This document shows, one piece after another, positions 1-5,922 of a DNA stretch of 5,962 nt. Every line of letters begins with the position of its first letter. Position 1 is the first letter of the stretch. The notes under the pieces are model-generated. The model saw only the letters and a program-made list of their open reading frames with translations, had not been told where the DNA came from and made no database searches. The position numbers were made by a program, and so were the translations under genes. This stretch comes from an uncultured Collinsella sp. (GTDB lineage: Bacteria > Actinomycetota > Coriobacteriia > Coriobacteriales > Coriobacteriaceae), in assembly GCA_902470895.1 (NCBI GenBank), contig CABRID010000113.1, positions 1 to 5,962 of the forward strand, in the 5' to 3' direction.

Positions 1-35
1 GAGGAGACGCCTGGGGCTGGCAGTCTAGATGGTAC

Positions 36-95
36 GAAAAATTGTCCGCACCCCCTACTTTTGGTCGTTTAAGTCTGTCCCCAATGAGTAGGTGT
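36..95 (-). terminator. Possible terminator of the exporter operon
   Basis: Just after the TAG stop of the last exporter gene, the minus strand can pair CCTACT/AGTAGG (plus 54-59 with 87-92). This extends by two or three pairs past a 3-nt bulge. A run of five T on the minus strand follows (plus 37-41), about seven bases after the stem. The loop is long and the T-run is not adjacent, so this is a weak intrinsic terminator candidate. A second small hairpin lies at 5-26 (AGAC/GTCT and GCC/GGC with a bulged base). Nothing coding is visible in 1-95. Confidence 0.3.
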
Positions 96-1301
96 CTAGG
101 CGTGGGATTTGTTGTGGGCGAGGGCTAGGCCTACGGCGGCGATGGCCGCGGCAAAGAGCACTGTGACGCCCAGATCGCAAGCGATGTCACCCAGCACGGT
201 GGACGTCAGGTCCGCGGCGAGCGCCTTGCCAATCGCGTCGTTCACCCAATACGTCGGCACAAAATGCGCCGCGGTCTGCACGGCTGGGCCCATCAGCGAC
301 AGCGGCATCCAGGCGCCGCCCAAAAACGTCATGAGCATGCCAAGCAGGTTGCCCACACCGTTGAGCAGCTCCTCACGCGCACCCAGGCTCGAAAGGGCAA
401 AGCCAACGGCCAGAGGCGTGCACGCCAGGGCAAACGTCGCCGCCAGCGCCAGGCACACACGACCCACGCCGACCTCGGCAACCGCGCCGGCAAAGCCCAC
501 GACGCCCATCATGCTCGACACAAACCAGATGCAGACGGTGATCACAGTGGCGGCCGCAAACACGGCGAGCGAACGCCGGCGCTCGGAGATTGGGCCGGCA
601 TCCATACGACGCACGCGCTCGGGCTCGTTCATGCCCGAGAACACCAGCCCCACCGATACGATGACCGACGAGATAATCGCGTACGCGCCAAAGTTGAAAT
701 ACGACTTGAGCATGGCGGCGGCAGTCGAACCAACCTTGACCTGCTCAATCTGGACCTCGGCGCGCTTGGCGGCGGCATGCTCGGCGGCCTTGGCGACGCT
801 ACCATTAGAGGCGGCGGGCTCAAGTGCCGCCGCAGCACCCGCGAGCGAGATCCAGCGCGAGGCCTCGGCAGACGAAAGCGCCGCCGCCATGGTACCGGCA
901 CCGTAAGTCACGTCGAGCTTGGGCAGGGACTCCCCCGCGCGGGCGGCTGTAACAAGATCGCCCTCAAACCCCTCCGGGATAAAGAACACGCAGTCGGCGC
1001 TACCTTTGGCGCTGTTGCTCTTGGAGAGCGCGTCCGCAAGGTCGTAGGTGTCGTCGCCGACGCCCGTGACCAGCTCAAAACGCGAACCCAGATGCTTGGT
1101 AAGCGCACGCGAAAGGTCGCTATTGTCGCGGTCGACCACGATCACGTTGGTGTCGTAGGGCTTGTACTCGGTGAGCTGCGACGAGTTCCAGCTCACCGAT
1201 GCCGCGATGAATACGCCCATGAGCGAGATGAACACCGTATAGATGAGCAGGTAGAACGGGTGCGCCAGCGCCATGCGAAGCGCGGTCTTAAAGGTGCTCA
1301 T
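96..1301 (-). CDS. ABC-2 type transporter permease (second permease of the exporter)
   Basis: This is a membrane subunit of an ABC exporter of the ABC-2 (DrrB/YhgE-like) type, 401 residues. One transmembrane helix lies near residues 16-38. A large extracytoplasmic domain follows (about 39-200), rich in Ala, with charged stretches around 170-190. About five more helices lie near 203-223, 245-270, 282-305, 315-338 and 373-396. The FLGGAWMPL stretch (about 326-334) is typical of ABC-2 permeases. The start is ATG at 1301 (MSTFK), because GGAAGGAG lies five bases upstream. A TTG at 1316 would add five residues but overlaps that ribosome site. It overlaps the upstream permease gene by 14 bases, suggesting translational coupling, and is last in the operon. 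It probably pairs with the other permease as a heterodimer driven by the shared ATPase. The family is clear; the exported substrate is unknown. Confidence 0.88.
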   Translation of the reverse strand: MSTFKTALRMALAHPFYLLIYTVFISLMGVFIAASVSWNSSQLTEYKPYDTNVIVVDRDNSDLSRALTKHLGSRFELVTGVGDDTYDLADALSKSNSAKGSADCVFFIPEGFEGDLVTAARAGESLPKLDVTYGAGTMAAALSSAEASRWISLAGAAAALEPAASNGSVAKAAEHAAAKRAEVQIEQVKVGSTAAAMLKSYFNFGAYAIISSVIVSVGLVFSGMNEPERVRRMDAGPISERRRSLAVFAAATVITVCIWFVSSMMGVVGFAGAVAEVGVGRVCLALAATFALACTPLAVGFALSSLGAREELLNGVGNLLGMLMTFLGGAWMPLSLMGPAVQTAAHFVPTYWVNDAIGKALAADLTSTVLGDIACDLGVTVLFAAAIAAVGLALAHNKSHA

Positions 1302-2475
1302 AGCGGCTCCTTCCAAAGATCAGCGTGGCGGCGGCAACGAACAGCAGCGCCATAAGGACCAGCGCGCCGGCGCGAACGGCAAAGGGGCTCAGGTCCTCAA
1401 AGAAATACAGGCGGTTGAACATGTCGCAGATGAGCTTGACGGGGTTGAGCCAGCACTCGGCCGGGCAGGCGCGGGCGACGTCGTCGGCAAGCGCCATCGC
1501 CGGCTCGCCGTAGAGGCCGGCGAACAGGGCGCACGTGGTGGCAAAGCCCGTGAGGATGCCAGACTTGGACGCCTTGCCGCCCTTAACGGGAAGCGTGCCC
1601 ACAAAGAGTCCCAGGCCCGTGGCGGCAAGCGCGGAAGCGGCGCCGCCCACCAGACACAGCCCCTCGCGCCCGCCAAAGTCGACGCCCACGACCAGGCGCA
1701 CGTAGCCGATTGCGATCGCCATCGAGGCGAAGGAAACCAGCCACGAGCCGACAAAGATGCCGGCCAGCGACGCCGTCTTGGAAAGGCCGCCCACGCAGCG
1801 ACGCGCGCCGAGGCCCGACAGATTGGGCTGCAGATCGACGACGCTCAAGGCGGCAAACTCGGCAGACATCATCGCCACCAGACCAAAGAGCGCGTAGTAG
1901 TAGATGACCGTGCCATCGGGCGTGGTGCGTGTCAGGCTTACGCGGCGGGTGCCGCCCTCGAGCGACAGGGCGCGCGCAACCGCCTCCGAGTCGGCGAGCG
2001 CCGCCGGGTTGTCCTGGGCAATCTGGGACATGAGCTCGGCATTTTGTGTATACGAGCTTGCCACCGTCTCCAGAATGCTGCGGTCGGTGAGCACCGATGA
2101 GGCACGCGAGCTGTCGTAGCTCGATAGCAGCGTGAGCTTGGGCGTGCCCGCATCGTCGACCGTATAGATGCCCGCAACCTCGCCGGCCTTAAGCGCACGG
2201 TTCGCATCGGCCGCGTCATCGCACTCGTGGATCTCGAGCAGCCGGTCGTCGCCTTCCTGGGCAAGCGACGTCGCCACGTCCTTAAAGGTCGAGGCGTCCC
2301 AAGCCTCATCCGCCACGACAGCAACCGGCACCGGGTCGACCGTGCCGTCGGAGCTGAGGTTCGCAAACATAAACATGAACATCGTGGAAAGCGCGACGGG
2401 AAAGACAGCGCCCCAAACCCACGTGCTCGGCCGGCGCAGCAGCGTCTTGACCGTGGTGATGATGGTTTTAAACAT
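1288..2475 (-). CDS. ABC-2 type transporter permease (first permease of the exporter)
   Basis: This is a membrane subunit of an ABC exporter, 395 residues, with the ABC-2 layout: a short cytoplasmic N-terminus containing basic residues (MFKTIITTVKTLLRR), a helix at about 17-39, an extracytoplasmic domain at about 40-188, then about five helices near 189-213, 235-260, 272-293, 305-323 and 365-388. The start is ATG at 2475, preceded by AGGGGG five bases upstream. That site overlaps the TAG stop of the ATPase gene, leaving only nine bases between the genes. The 3' end runs 14 bases into the next permease gene. The two permeases share architecture but are clearly different in sequence, consistent with a heterodimeric channel. 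No catalytic residues are expected. It exports an unidentified substrate, possibly a lipid, peptide or hydrophobic toxin as in relatives; that is inference from the family. Confidence 0.88.
   Translation of the reverse strand: MFKTIITTVKTLLRRPSTWVWGAVFPVALSTMFMFMFANLSSDGTVDPVPVAVVADEAWDASTFKDVATSLAQEGDDRLLEIHECDDAADANRALKAGEVAGIYTVDDAGTPKLTLLSSYDSSRASSVLTDRSILETVASSYTQNAELMSQIAQDNPAALADSEAVARALSLEGGTRRVSLTRTTPDGTVIYYYALFGLVAMMSAEFAALSVVDLQPNLSGLGARRCVGGLSKTASLAGIFVGSWLVSFASMAIAIGYVRLVVGVDFGGREGLCLVGGAASALAATGLGLFVGTLPVKGGKASKSGILTGFATTCALFAGLYGEPAMALADDVARACPAECWLNPVKLICDMFNRLYFFEDLSPFAVRAGALVLMALLFVAAATLIFGRSRYEHL
1307..1314 (-). promoter_or_regulatory. Ribosome binding site that fixes the start of the second permease
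   Basis: GGAAGGAG on the minus strand, five bases before the ATG at 1301 and inside the coding sequence of the upstream permease. It decides for MSTFK over the TTG at 1316. Confidence 0.8.
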
Positions 2476-2484
2476 GACTGCCCC

Positions 2485-3423
2485 CTAGTCGCGCAGCTCG
2501 CGGCCGGTGATCTCGAGGAACACGTCATTGAGGGTCGGCGGCTCGGAATAAATGCGGCCAAGCGCCACGTCATGCGAGCGCAGCGCATCGAGAATGTCCG
2601 TCAGGCTATGCGGGCTCGCCTCGCACGAAAACGTGAGCTGGCCCGCCGTCGCCGACAGGTCCAGGACATGTGGCAGGCTCGCGACGGCACCGAGCGCCGC
2701 GCTCGGCACCTCGCCGACCTCGATCACGATCTTCTCGCCCATCTGAATCATGCGCTTGAGTTCGTCGTTGGTGCCCTGCGCCAGCACGCGCCCGCCGTCC
2801 ATGATCATGATGCGGCTGCAGATCTGCTCGACTTCCTCCATATAATGGCTGGTATACACCACCGTGGCGCCCTCGTCGCGCAGGCGGCAGATGCCCTCCA
2901 GGATGGCATTGCGACTCTGCGGGTCAACCGCCACCGTGGGCTCGTCAAAGAAGATGAGCTCGGGCTTGTGCGCGATGCCGCAGGCGATGTTGAGGCGACG
3001 CGCCAGGCCGCCCGAGAGCTTGCCGGGGCGGAACTTCGTAAAGTCGCCCAAGCCGACAAAGTCGATCGCCTCGTCCACCAGCGCGCGGCGGCGCTTGCGG
3101 TCGTTGACGTAGAGACTGCAGAAATAGTCGATGTTCTCGCGCACCGTGAGCTCGTCGAATACCGCCACCTGCTGCGGCACCACGCCGATGCGGCGCTTGA
3201 GGTCGTAGCGGGCGGGCGTCATGGGTTCGCCGAACAGCTCGATGGTGCCTTTGTCGTAGGCAAGCAGCTGCAAAATGCAGTTGATGGACGTGGTCTTGCC
3301 CGAGCCGTTGGGGCCCAGCAGGCCAAAGATCTCGCCGGGGGCGATGCTCAGGTTAAAGTGGTCGAGCGCGATAAGATCGTCGTAGCGCTTGACGAGGTTT
3401 TCGACGTGGACGATGTCTGTCAT
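2485..3423 (-). CDS. ABC exporter ATP-binding protein (DrrA/CcmA-like)
   Basis: This is the cytoplasmic ATPase that powers the two downstream ABC-2 permeases, 312 residues. Motifs appear in the expected order: Walker A GPNGSGKTT (37-45), Q-loop around Q84, signature LSGGL (136-140), Walker B LIFFDE (156-161) with catalytic E161, D-loop VAVD (164-167) and H-loop H193 in TSHYMEE. The C-terminal 80 or so residues end in PPTLNDVFLEITGREL, the tail typical of drug- and antibiotic-export ATPases of the DrrA type. The chosen start is ATG at 3423 (MTDIVHV), seven bases after AGAAGGG. The open frame extends to 3489, but the added 22 residues lack a ribosome site and precede the normal beginning of the domain. 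It is first in the operon, so its promoter should lie in 3424-3622, shared with the divergent kinase gene. All nucleotide-binding residues look intact. Confidence 0.93.
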   Translation of the reverse strand: MTDIVHVENLVKRYDDLIALDHFNLSIAPGEIFGLLGPNGSGKTTSINCILQLLAYDKGTIELFGEPMTPARYDLKRRIGVVPQQVAVFDELTVRENIDYFCSLYVNDRKRRRALVDEAIDFVGLGDFTKFRPGKLSGGLARRLNIACGIAHKPELIFFDEPTVAVDPQSRNAILEGICRLRDEGATVVYTSHYMEEVEQICSRIMIMDGGRVLAQGTNDELKRMIQMGEKIVIEVGEVPSAALGAVASLPHVLDLSATAGQLTFSCEASPHSLTDILDALRSHDVALGRIYSEPPTLNDVFLEITGRELRD

Positions 3424-3430
3424 GAGGCGG

Positions 3431-3437
3431 CCCTTCT
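3431..3437 (-). promoter_or_regulatory. Ribosome binding site of the ATPase gene
   Basis: AGAAGGG on the minus strand, seven bases before the ATG at 3423. It supports the shorter start over the open frame reaching 3489. Confidence 0.75.
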
Positions 3438-3491
3438 GTTGCTTGCGGCCCAGTACGATTGCATCATCGCAGGAGCGGACGGCGCGCACCA

Positions 3492-3505
3492 GTGAGCTTT
3501 GTCAC
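3492..3505. promoter_or_regulatory. GTGA-N6-TCAC dyad, CRP/FNR-family-like
   Basis: GTGA GCTTTG TCAC has exact four-base half-sites at the spacing used by CRP-family regulators. It lies 69 bases upstream of the exporter ATPase start. The outer bases (A and G) do not match the full TGTGA...TCACA consensus. An eight-base dyad can occur by chance, and no CRP gene is in the window. Confidence 0.3.
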
Positions 3506-3518
3506 GAGTGCGGGGGCT

Positions 3519-3545
3519 CGGTCGCGTGGCACGCTGACGCGACCG
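3519..3545. promoter_or_regulatory. Perfect 9-bp inverted repeat in the divergent promoter region
   Basis: CGGTCGCGT (3519-3527) and ACGCGACCG (3537-3545) are exact reverse complements separated by nine bases. It sits between the divergent exporter and kinase genes, the expected place for an operator. It has no T-run, so a terminator role is unlikely. The spacer holds part of a second palindrome, GCGTG-G-CACGC (3524-3534). An operator for the neighbouring response regulator is a reasonable inference but is not shown. Confidence 0.5.
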
Positions 3546-3549
3546 CCCC

Positions 3550-3573
3550 ACCGTGCGGGAGGAATGTCACGGT
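3550..3573. promoter_or_regulatory. 6-bp dyad upstream of the kinase promoter
   Basis: ACCGTG (3550-3555) and CACGGT (3568-3573) are exact inverted half-sites with a 12-base spacer. The centre, 3561.5, is at -61.5 if transcription starts at 3623, a spacing used by some class I activators. Weak on its own. Confidence 0.3.
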
Positions 3574-3610
3574 TGCGCTAGGCGGCCCCTCCACCACGCG
3601 CAGCTTCGCG

Positions 3611-3623
3611 TACAATACCCGTA
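3611..3623 (+). promoter_or_regulatory. Promoter -10 box and leaderless start of the kinase gene
   Basis: TACAAT (3611-3616) matches five of six bases of the TATAAT -10 consensus. Six bases (ACCCGT) follow and then the ATG at 3623, so a normal -10-to-start distance puts the first transcribed base on the A of ATG. No purine-rich ribosome site lies before this ATG, which fits a leaderless mRNA. No good -35 box is seen at 16-18 bases. A five-base dyad, ACGCG (3596-3600) and CGCGT (3607-3611), overlaps the -10 box. Confidence 0.6.
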
Positions 3624-4768
3624 TGAACAGGCTTTTCGACAAATCGATCGTGCTGGCGTGCTGTATTGCGGCCGCCATGGGTCTTGCCGTGGACGCTCGT
3701 CTGGTTGTGGCGTTTTGCCTTGGCATTATTGCCACCTCGCTGGCCGAGGTCACACAGGGGAAACGCACCCGACGCGCAAGCGAGGCAGCGAGCTACGTCT
3801 GCATCATCGCGGCTGTCTTCGTGCCGCCGTTTGTGCCGTTTGCACCTCTCGCTCTCTATGACATCGCGCGACGCGTGCGCCGCGAACACGCCTGGGTCGC
3901 GCTGGGCATTGGCTCCGTCTTTGCTTTTGCGCTTGTCGCGGACCTTCGCGGCGGCGCGCTCACCACCCGAACGCTCCTGCTGACCGCCATCCTTTCGGTT
4001 GCTGCCACCTTGCTATCGCTACGTACCGCCCAGCTGGAGCGCGAGCAACAGCGCATGCGCCGTACCCGCGACGAGCTGCAAGAACGCGCCCTGGCACTCG
4101 AGGCACGCAACCGCGACCTCGCCGACCGCCAGGACTACGAAGTCGAGCTCGCGACGCTCGCCGAACGCGCCCGCATCGCGCGCGAGATCCACGATAACGT
4201 CGGGCACCAGCTCACGCGCGCCTCACTGCAGGCCGAAGCCCTGCGCGTGGTTCACGCCGACGAGCCCGGCGTCGCCGCCGATTTCGCCAACGTCAAACGC
4301 ACGGTTGACGAGGCGCTCCAGCTTGTGCGCACCAGCGTCCACGCGCTCAACGACAACGCCGTCGACCTTTCCGTGCAGCTCGAACGCATTGTTGAAGGCG
4401 CGCGTTCGGACAGCGGCCCGCAGATTGAGCTTGAATTTTTGGCCGAGCATGCGCCCGCAAACGTCGCCAACTGCTTTGCGGCGGTGCTGCGCGAGGCGCT
4501 TTCCAACGCCATGCGCCACGCTTGCGCTCATGCTGTCACCGTACGATGCATGGAACATCCGTCGTTTTACCAGCTCATCGTTACCGACGATGGCACGGGC
4601 GGGGCCCAAGCAAGCGGCCGCAGCGCCGCGGAGGGCATGGGGCTCGCCTCCATGCGCGAGCGCATCGAGGCGCTTGGCGGCACCTTCACCGCCGGCCCGC
4701 GTGCCAGCGCCGGCGGCTGGCGCGTGTTTGCCACCGTTCCCAAACAGCAAGGAGATGAGGACCGATGA
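3623..4768 (+). CDS. Membrane sensor histidine kinase, HisKA_3 class
   Basis: This is a two-component sensor kinase of 381 residues that would autophosphorylate and pass phosphate to the regulator encoded immediately downstream. The N-terminal 135 residues are about five hydrophobic segments (near 8-21, 26-43, 57-79, 91-108, 117-133) with little outside the membrane, a DesK-like layout suggesting a signal sensed in or at the membrane. A charged, probably coiled-coil linker follows (about 137-180). The HisKA_3 phosphoacceptor motif is ERARIAREIHDNVGHQLT with H190 the likely phosphorylated residue. The HATPase domain shows N-box REALSNAMRHA (290-300, with N295), DDGTGG (322-327) and GMGLASMRERIEALGG (338-353). 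The start is ATG at 3623, before the first helix; the frame stays open to 3389 but only through the divergent gene and without usable starts in between. Its stop overlaps the regulator's ATG by four bases. The signal is not deducible. Confidence 0.92.
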   Translation: MNRLFDKSIVLACCIAAAMGLAVDARLVVAFCLGIIATSLAEVTQGKRTRRASEAASYVCIIAAVFVPPFVPFAPLALYDIARRVRREHAWVALGIGSVFAFALVADLRGGALTTRTLLLTAILSVAATLLSLRTAQLEREQQRMRRTRDELQERALALEARNRDLADRQDYEVELATLAERARIAREIHDNVGHQLTRASLQAEALRVVHADEPGVAADFANVKRTVDEALQLVRTSVHALNDNAVDLSVQLERIVEGARSDSGPQIELEFLAEHAPANVANCFAAVLREALSNAMRHACAHAVTVRCMEHPSFYQLIVTDDGTGGAQASGRSAAEGMGLASMRERIEALGGTFTAGPRASAGGWRVFATVPKQQGDEDR

Positions 4769-5394
4769 GGCTCATCGTTGTCGACGACGACCGCTTAGTG
4801 GTCGATTCGCTCAAGATTATCCTGGGCGCCCAGCCGCAGATCGAAGTGGTGGGCACCGGCGCCAATGGCGACGAGGCGGTCGCGCTCTACAGCGAGCACG
4901 CGCCCGACATCGCGCTGCTCGACATTCAGATGCCGGGACGCGACGGCCTTTCGGCGGCACGCGAAATCCTTGAGCGCGACCCCACGGCGCGCGTGGTGTT
5001 TCTGACGACATTCTCGGATGACGAGTACATTGTGTCGGCGCTTAAACTGGGCGCCCGCGGCTACCTGATCAAGACCGATGTCGCCGCCATTCCGCCGGCG
5101 TTGGCACAGGTCATGGATGGCAAACGCGTGCTCGAGGGCAAGGCGATCGAGGATATCGATTTTAATGGGGCGGGCACCGAAGCCGACGCGCCCCGCCGGC
5201 CCACAGCCTTTGCCGGCCTAACCGACCGCGAGTTCGAAGTCGCCGAGCTCATCGCCCGCGGCCTCGACAACAAGGAGATCGCCGCCACCGCCTACATGGG
5301 CGAAGGCACCGTGCGCAACCACATCAGCTCGATCCTTGCAAAGATGGGCCTGCGCAACCGCACGCAGATCGCCATCGCCTACCTGCGAGGGTAG
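4765..5394 (+). CDS. NarL/LuxR-family response regulator
   Basis: This is the DNA-binding partner of the kinase upstream, 209 residues, the usual length. The receiver domain (1-120) has acidic D7/D8/D9, phosphoacceptor D53 in LLDIQMPGRDG, T81/T82 and K103 in GYLIKT, so the phosphorylation site looks intact. A linker (about 125-148) leads to a LuxR-type helix-turn-helix (about 150-209) with LTDREFEVAELIARGLDNKEI and GTVRNHISSILAKMGLRNRT, the conserved signature of this class. Translation starts at the ATG overlapping the kinase TGA by four bases, with AAGGAGATGAGG just upstream inside the kinase gene, so the two are probably co-transcribed and translationally coupled. It most likely controls the divergent ABC exporter operon and perhaps its own, through the dyads between 3492 and 3573; this target assignment is inference from gene order. 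Confidence 0.94.
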   Translation: MRLIVVDDDRLVVDSLKIILGAQPQIEVVGTGANGDEAVALYSEHAPDIALLDIQMPGRDGLSAAREILERDPTARVVFLTTFSDDEYIVSALKLGARGYLIKTDVAAIPPALAQVMDGKRVLEGKAIEDIDFNGAGTEADAPRRPTAFAGLTDREFEVAELIARGLDNKEIAATAYMGEGTVRNHISSILAKMGLRNRTQIAIAYLRG

Positions 5395-5411
5395 TTGCCC
5401 AACGACTGACC

Positions 5412-5468
5412 GCCCCGGCATAGCAAAATGGCTGTCACCGATTTAATACCATTTCAAAACTATGCCGG
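5412..5468 (+). repeat. Hairpin competing with the left arm of the first long repeat
   Basis: CCGGCATAG (5415-5423) pairs exactly with CTATGCCGG (5460-5468). Inside it, AAATGG (5426-5431) pairs with CCATTT (5449-5454), leaving a 17-base loop. The second strand of the stem is also part of the left arm of the palindrome at 5455-5608, so the two structures exclude each other. GCCCC-GGCATAG looks like the right arm of that palindrome with seven bases missing, so this may be a decayed extra copy. Confidence 0.55.
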
Positions 5469-5608
5469 TTTACGGGGCTAAACTCAGGACCCCCATCCAT
5501 ACCCGCGTTTTCTGCAAAATGACGGCTCGTCTACCTGCGATTTTATTTTCACGAATATCGGCATGGTTGGGGGCTCGTGACTCAGCCCCGTAAACCGGCA
5601 TAGTTTTG
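5455..5608. repeat. Long nested inverted repeat, copy 1 (154 bp)
   Basis: The outer arms 5455-5479 and 5584-5608 are perfect 25-bp reverse complements, containing ATGCCGGTTTACGGGGCT on the left. Linkers of 10 bases on each side separate them from an 84-bp core (5490-5573). The core begins CCCCCATCCATACC and ends GGCATGGTTGGGGG, which pair at 12 of 14 positions. An imperfect inner hairpin uses AAAAT (5516-5520) and ATTTT (5540-5544). The right arm ends in TTTTGTT, so the element could also terminate transcription of the two-component operon. It begins 60 bp after the regulator stop. No coding function is supported. The 90 bp between it and copy 2 (5609-5698) show only a weak 6-bp dyad, TGATCC/GGATCA. 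Confidence 0.9.
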
Positions 5609-5698
5609 TTCGGGCGGCCCTGCACGAGTGCCTCCGCCAGCCTCACGGGACCAAAATGATCCGTTTTCCTCCGCCCCCAAGGGATCAGCCGGAACCGC

Positions 5699-5862
5699 GC
5701 GCCACGAAACCGGCCCATCTACTACGTTTGACTCGACACCCCTGACCATACCTTCGTTTTGAGCATAACCGCAGGCGTTCTACCTGCGGTTATGTTTTGG
5801 CGTTTTTTGGCATGGTTGGAGGTAAGGGGCCAAACGTAGTAGATGGGCCGATTTCGTGGCGC
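5699..5862. repeat. Long nested inverted repeat, copy 2 (164 bp)
   Basis: The outer arms 5699-5730 and 5831-5862 are reverse complements at 31 of 32 positions, containing GGCCCATCTACTACGTTTG on the left. Linkers of eight bases on each side lead to an 84-bp core (5739-5822), the same length as in copy 1. It aligns without gaps at about 58 of 84 positions, including TCTACCTGCG (5779-5788) and GGCATGGTTGG (5809-5819). The arms share no evident sequence with those of copy 1. The inner hairpin is strong here (see the terminator entry). Confidence 0.9.
5764..5808 (+). terminator. Intrinsic terminator-like hairpin inside repeat copy 2
   Basis: CATAACCGCAGG (5764-5775) and CCTGCGGTTATG (5783-5794) form a perfect 12-bp stem with a 7-base loop. 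TTTTGGCGTTTTTT follows directly, as in a plus-strand rho-independent terminator. It lies far (about 370 bp) from the regulator stop, so it would act as a backup or on a transcript of the repeat itself. Confidence 0.6.
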
Positions 5863-5881
5863 ACCCACCTCCCCCACGCAC

Positions 5882-5922
5882 AAAAATGCCGCCACGGAGG
5901 AGGGAGATGCCTCCGTGGCGGC
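5882..5922 (-). terminator. Intrinsic terminator for a minus-strand gene beyond the contig end
   Basis: GCCGCCACGGAGG (5888-5900) and CCTCCGTGGCGGC (5910-5922) form a perfect 13-bp stem with a 9-base loop. Read on the minus strand, the stem is followed by ATTTTTG (plus 5881-5887), a good U-tract. On the plus strand it is followed by TGGGG, so the minus direction fits better. It implies a gene converging from the right that is not in this window. Confidence 0.78.

Noticed and set aside
264..1355. 363-residue plus-strand open frame
   Set aside because: It is antisense to the permease gene 96-1301, is very rich in Arg, His and Gly, has no domain, and arises from the G+C-biased third codon positions of the real gene.
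3424..3489. 22-residue N-terminal extension of the ATPase
   Set aside because: A clear ribosome binding site (3431-3437) and the usual beginning of the ABC domain favour the ATG at 3423.
2227..3495. 422-residue plus-strand open frame
   Set aside because: It is antisense to the ATPase gene and the start of the first permease gene. The opposite frame has every ABC ATPase motif, whereas this one shows only low-complexity charged sequence.
3389..3622. 78-residue N-terminal extension of the histidine kinase
   Set aside because: It overlaps the 5' end of the divergent ATPase gene, lacks a ribosome site, and encodes no recognisable domain before the first membrane helix. The -10 box just before 3623 would lie inside it.
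3424..3622. Minus-strand promoter for the exporter operon
   Set aside because: One must exist, but I found no -10/-35 pair with acceptable sequence and spacing. GTGACA occurs twice on the minus strand without a matching -10 box, so no position is claimed.
5470..5718. 82-residue minus-strand open frame through the first long repeat
   Set aside because: It runs through both sides of the palindrome, starts inside an arm of the second repeat with no ribosome binding site, and resembles no protein I know.
5455..5862. CRISPR array or insertion sequence
   Set aside because: There are only two repeat units, each internally palindromic with different arms and not regularly spaced short repeats. No transposase, cas gene or target-site duplication is visible.
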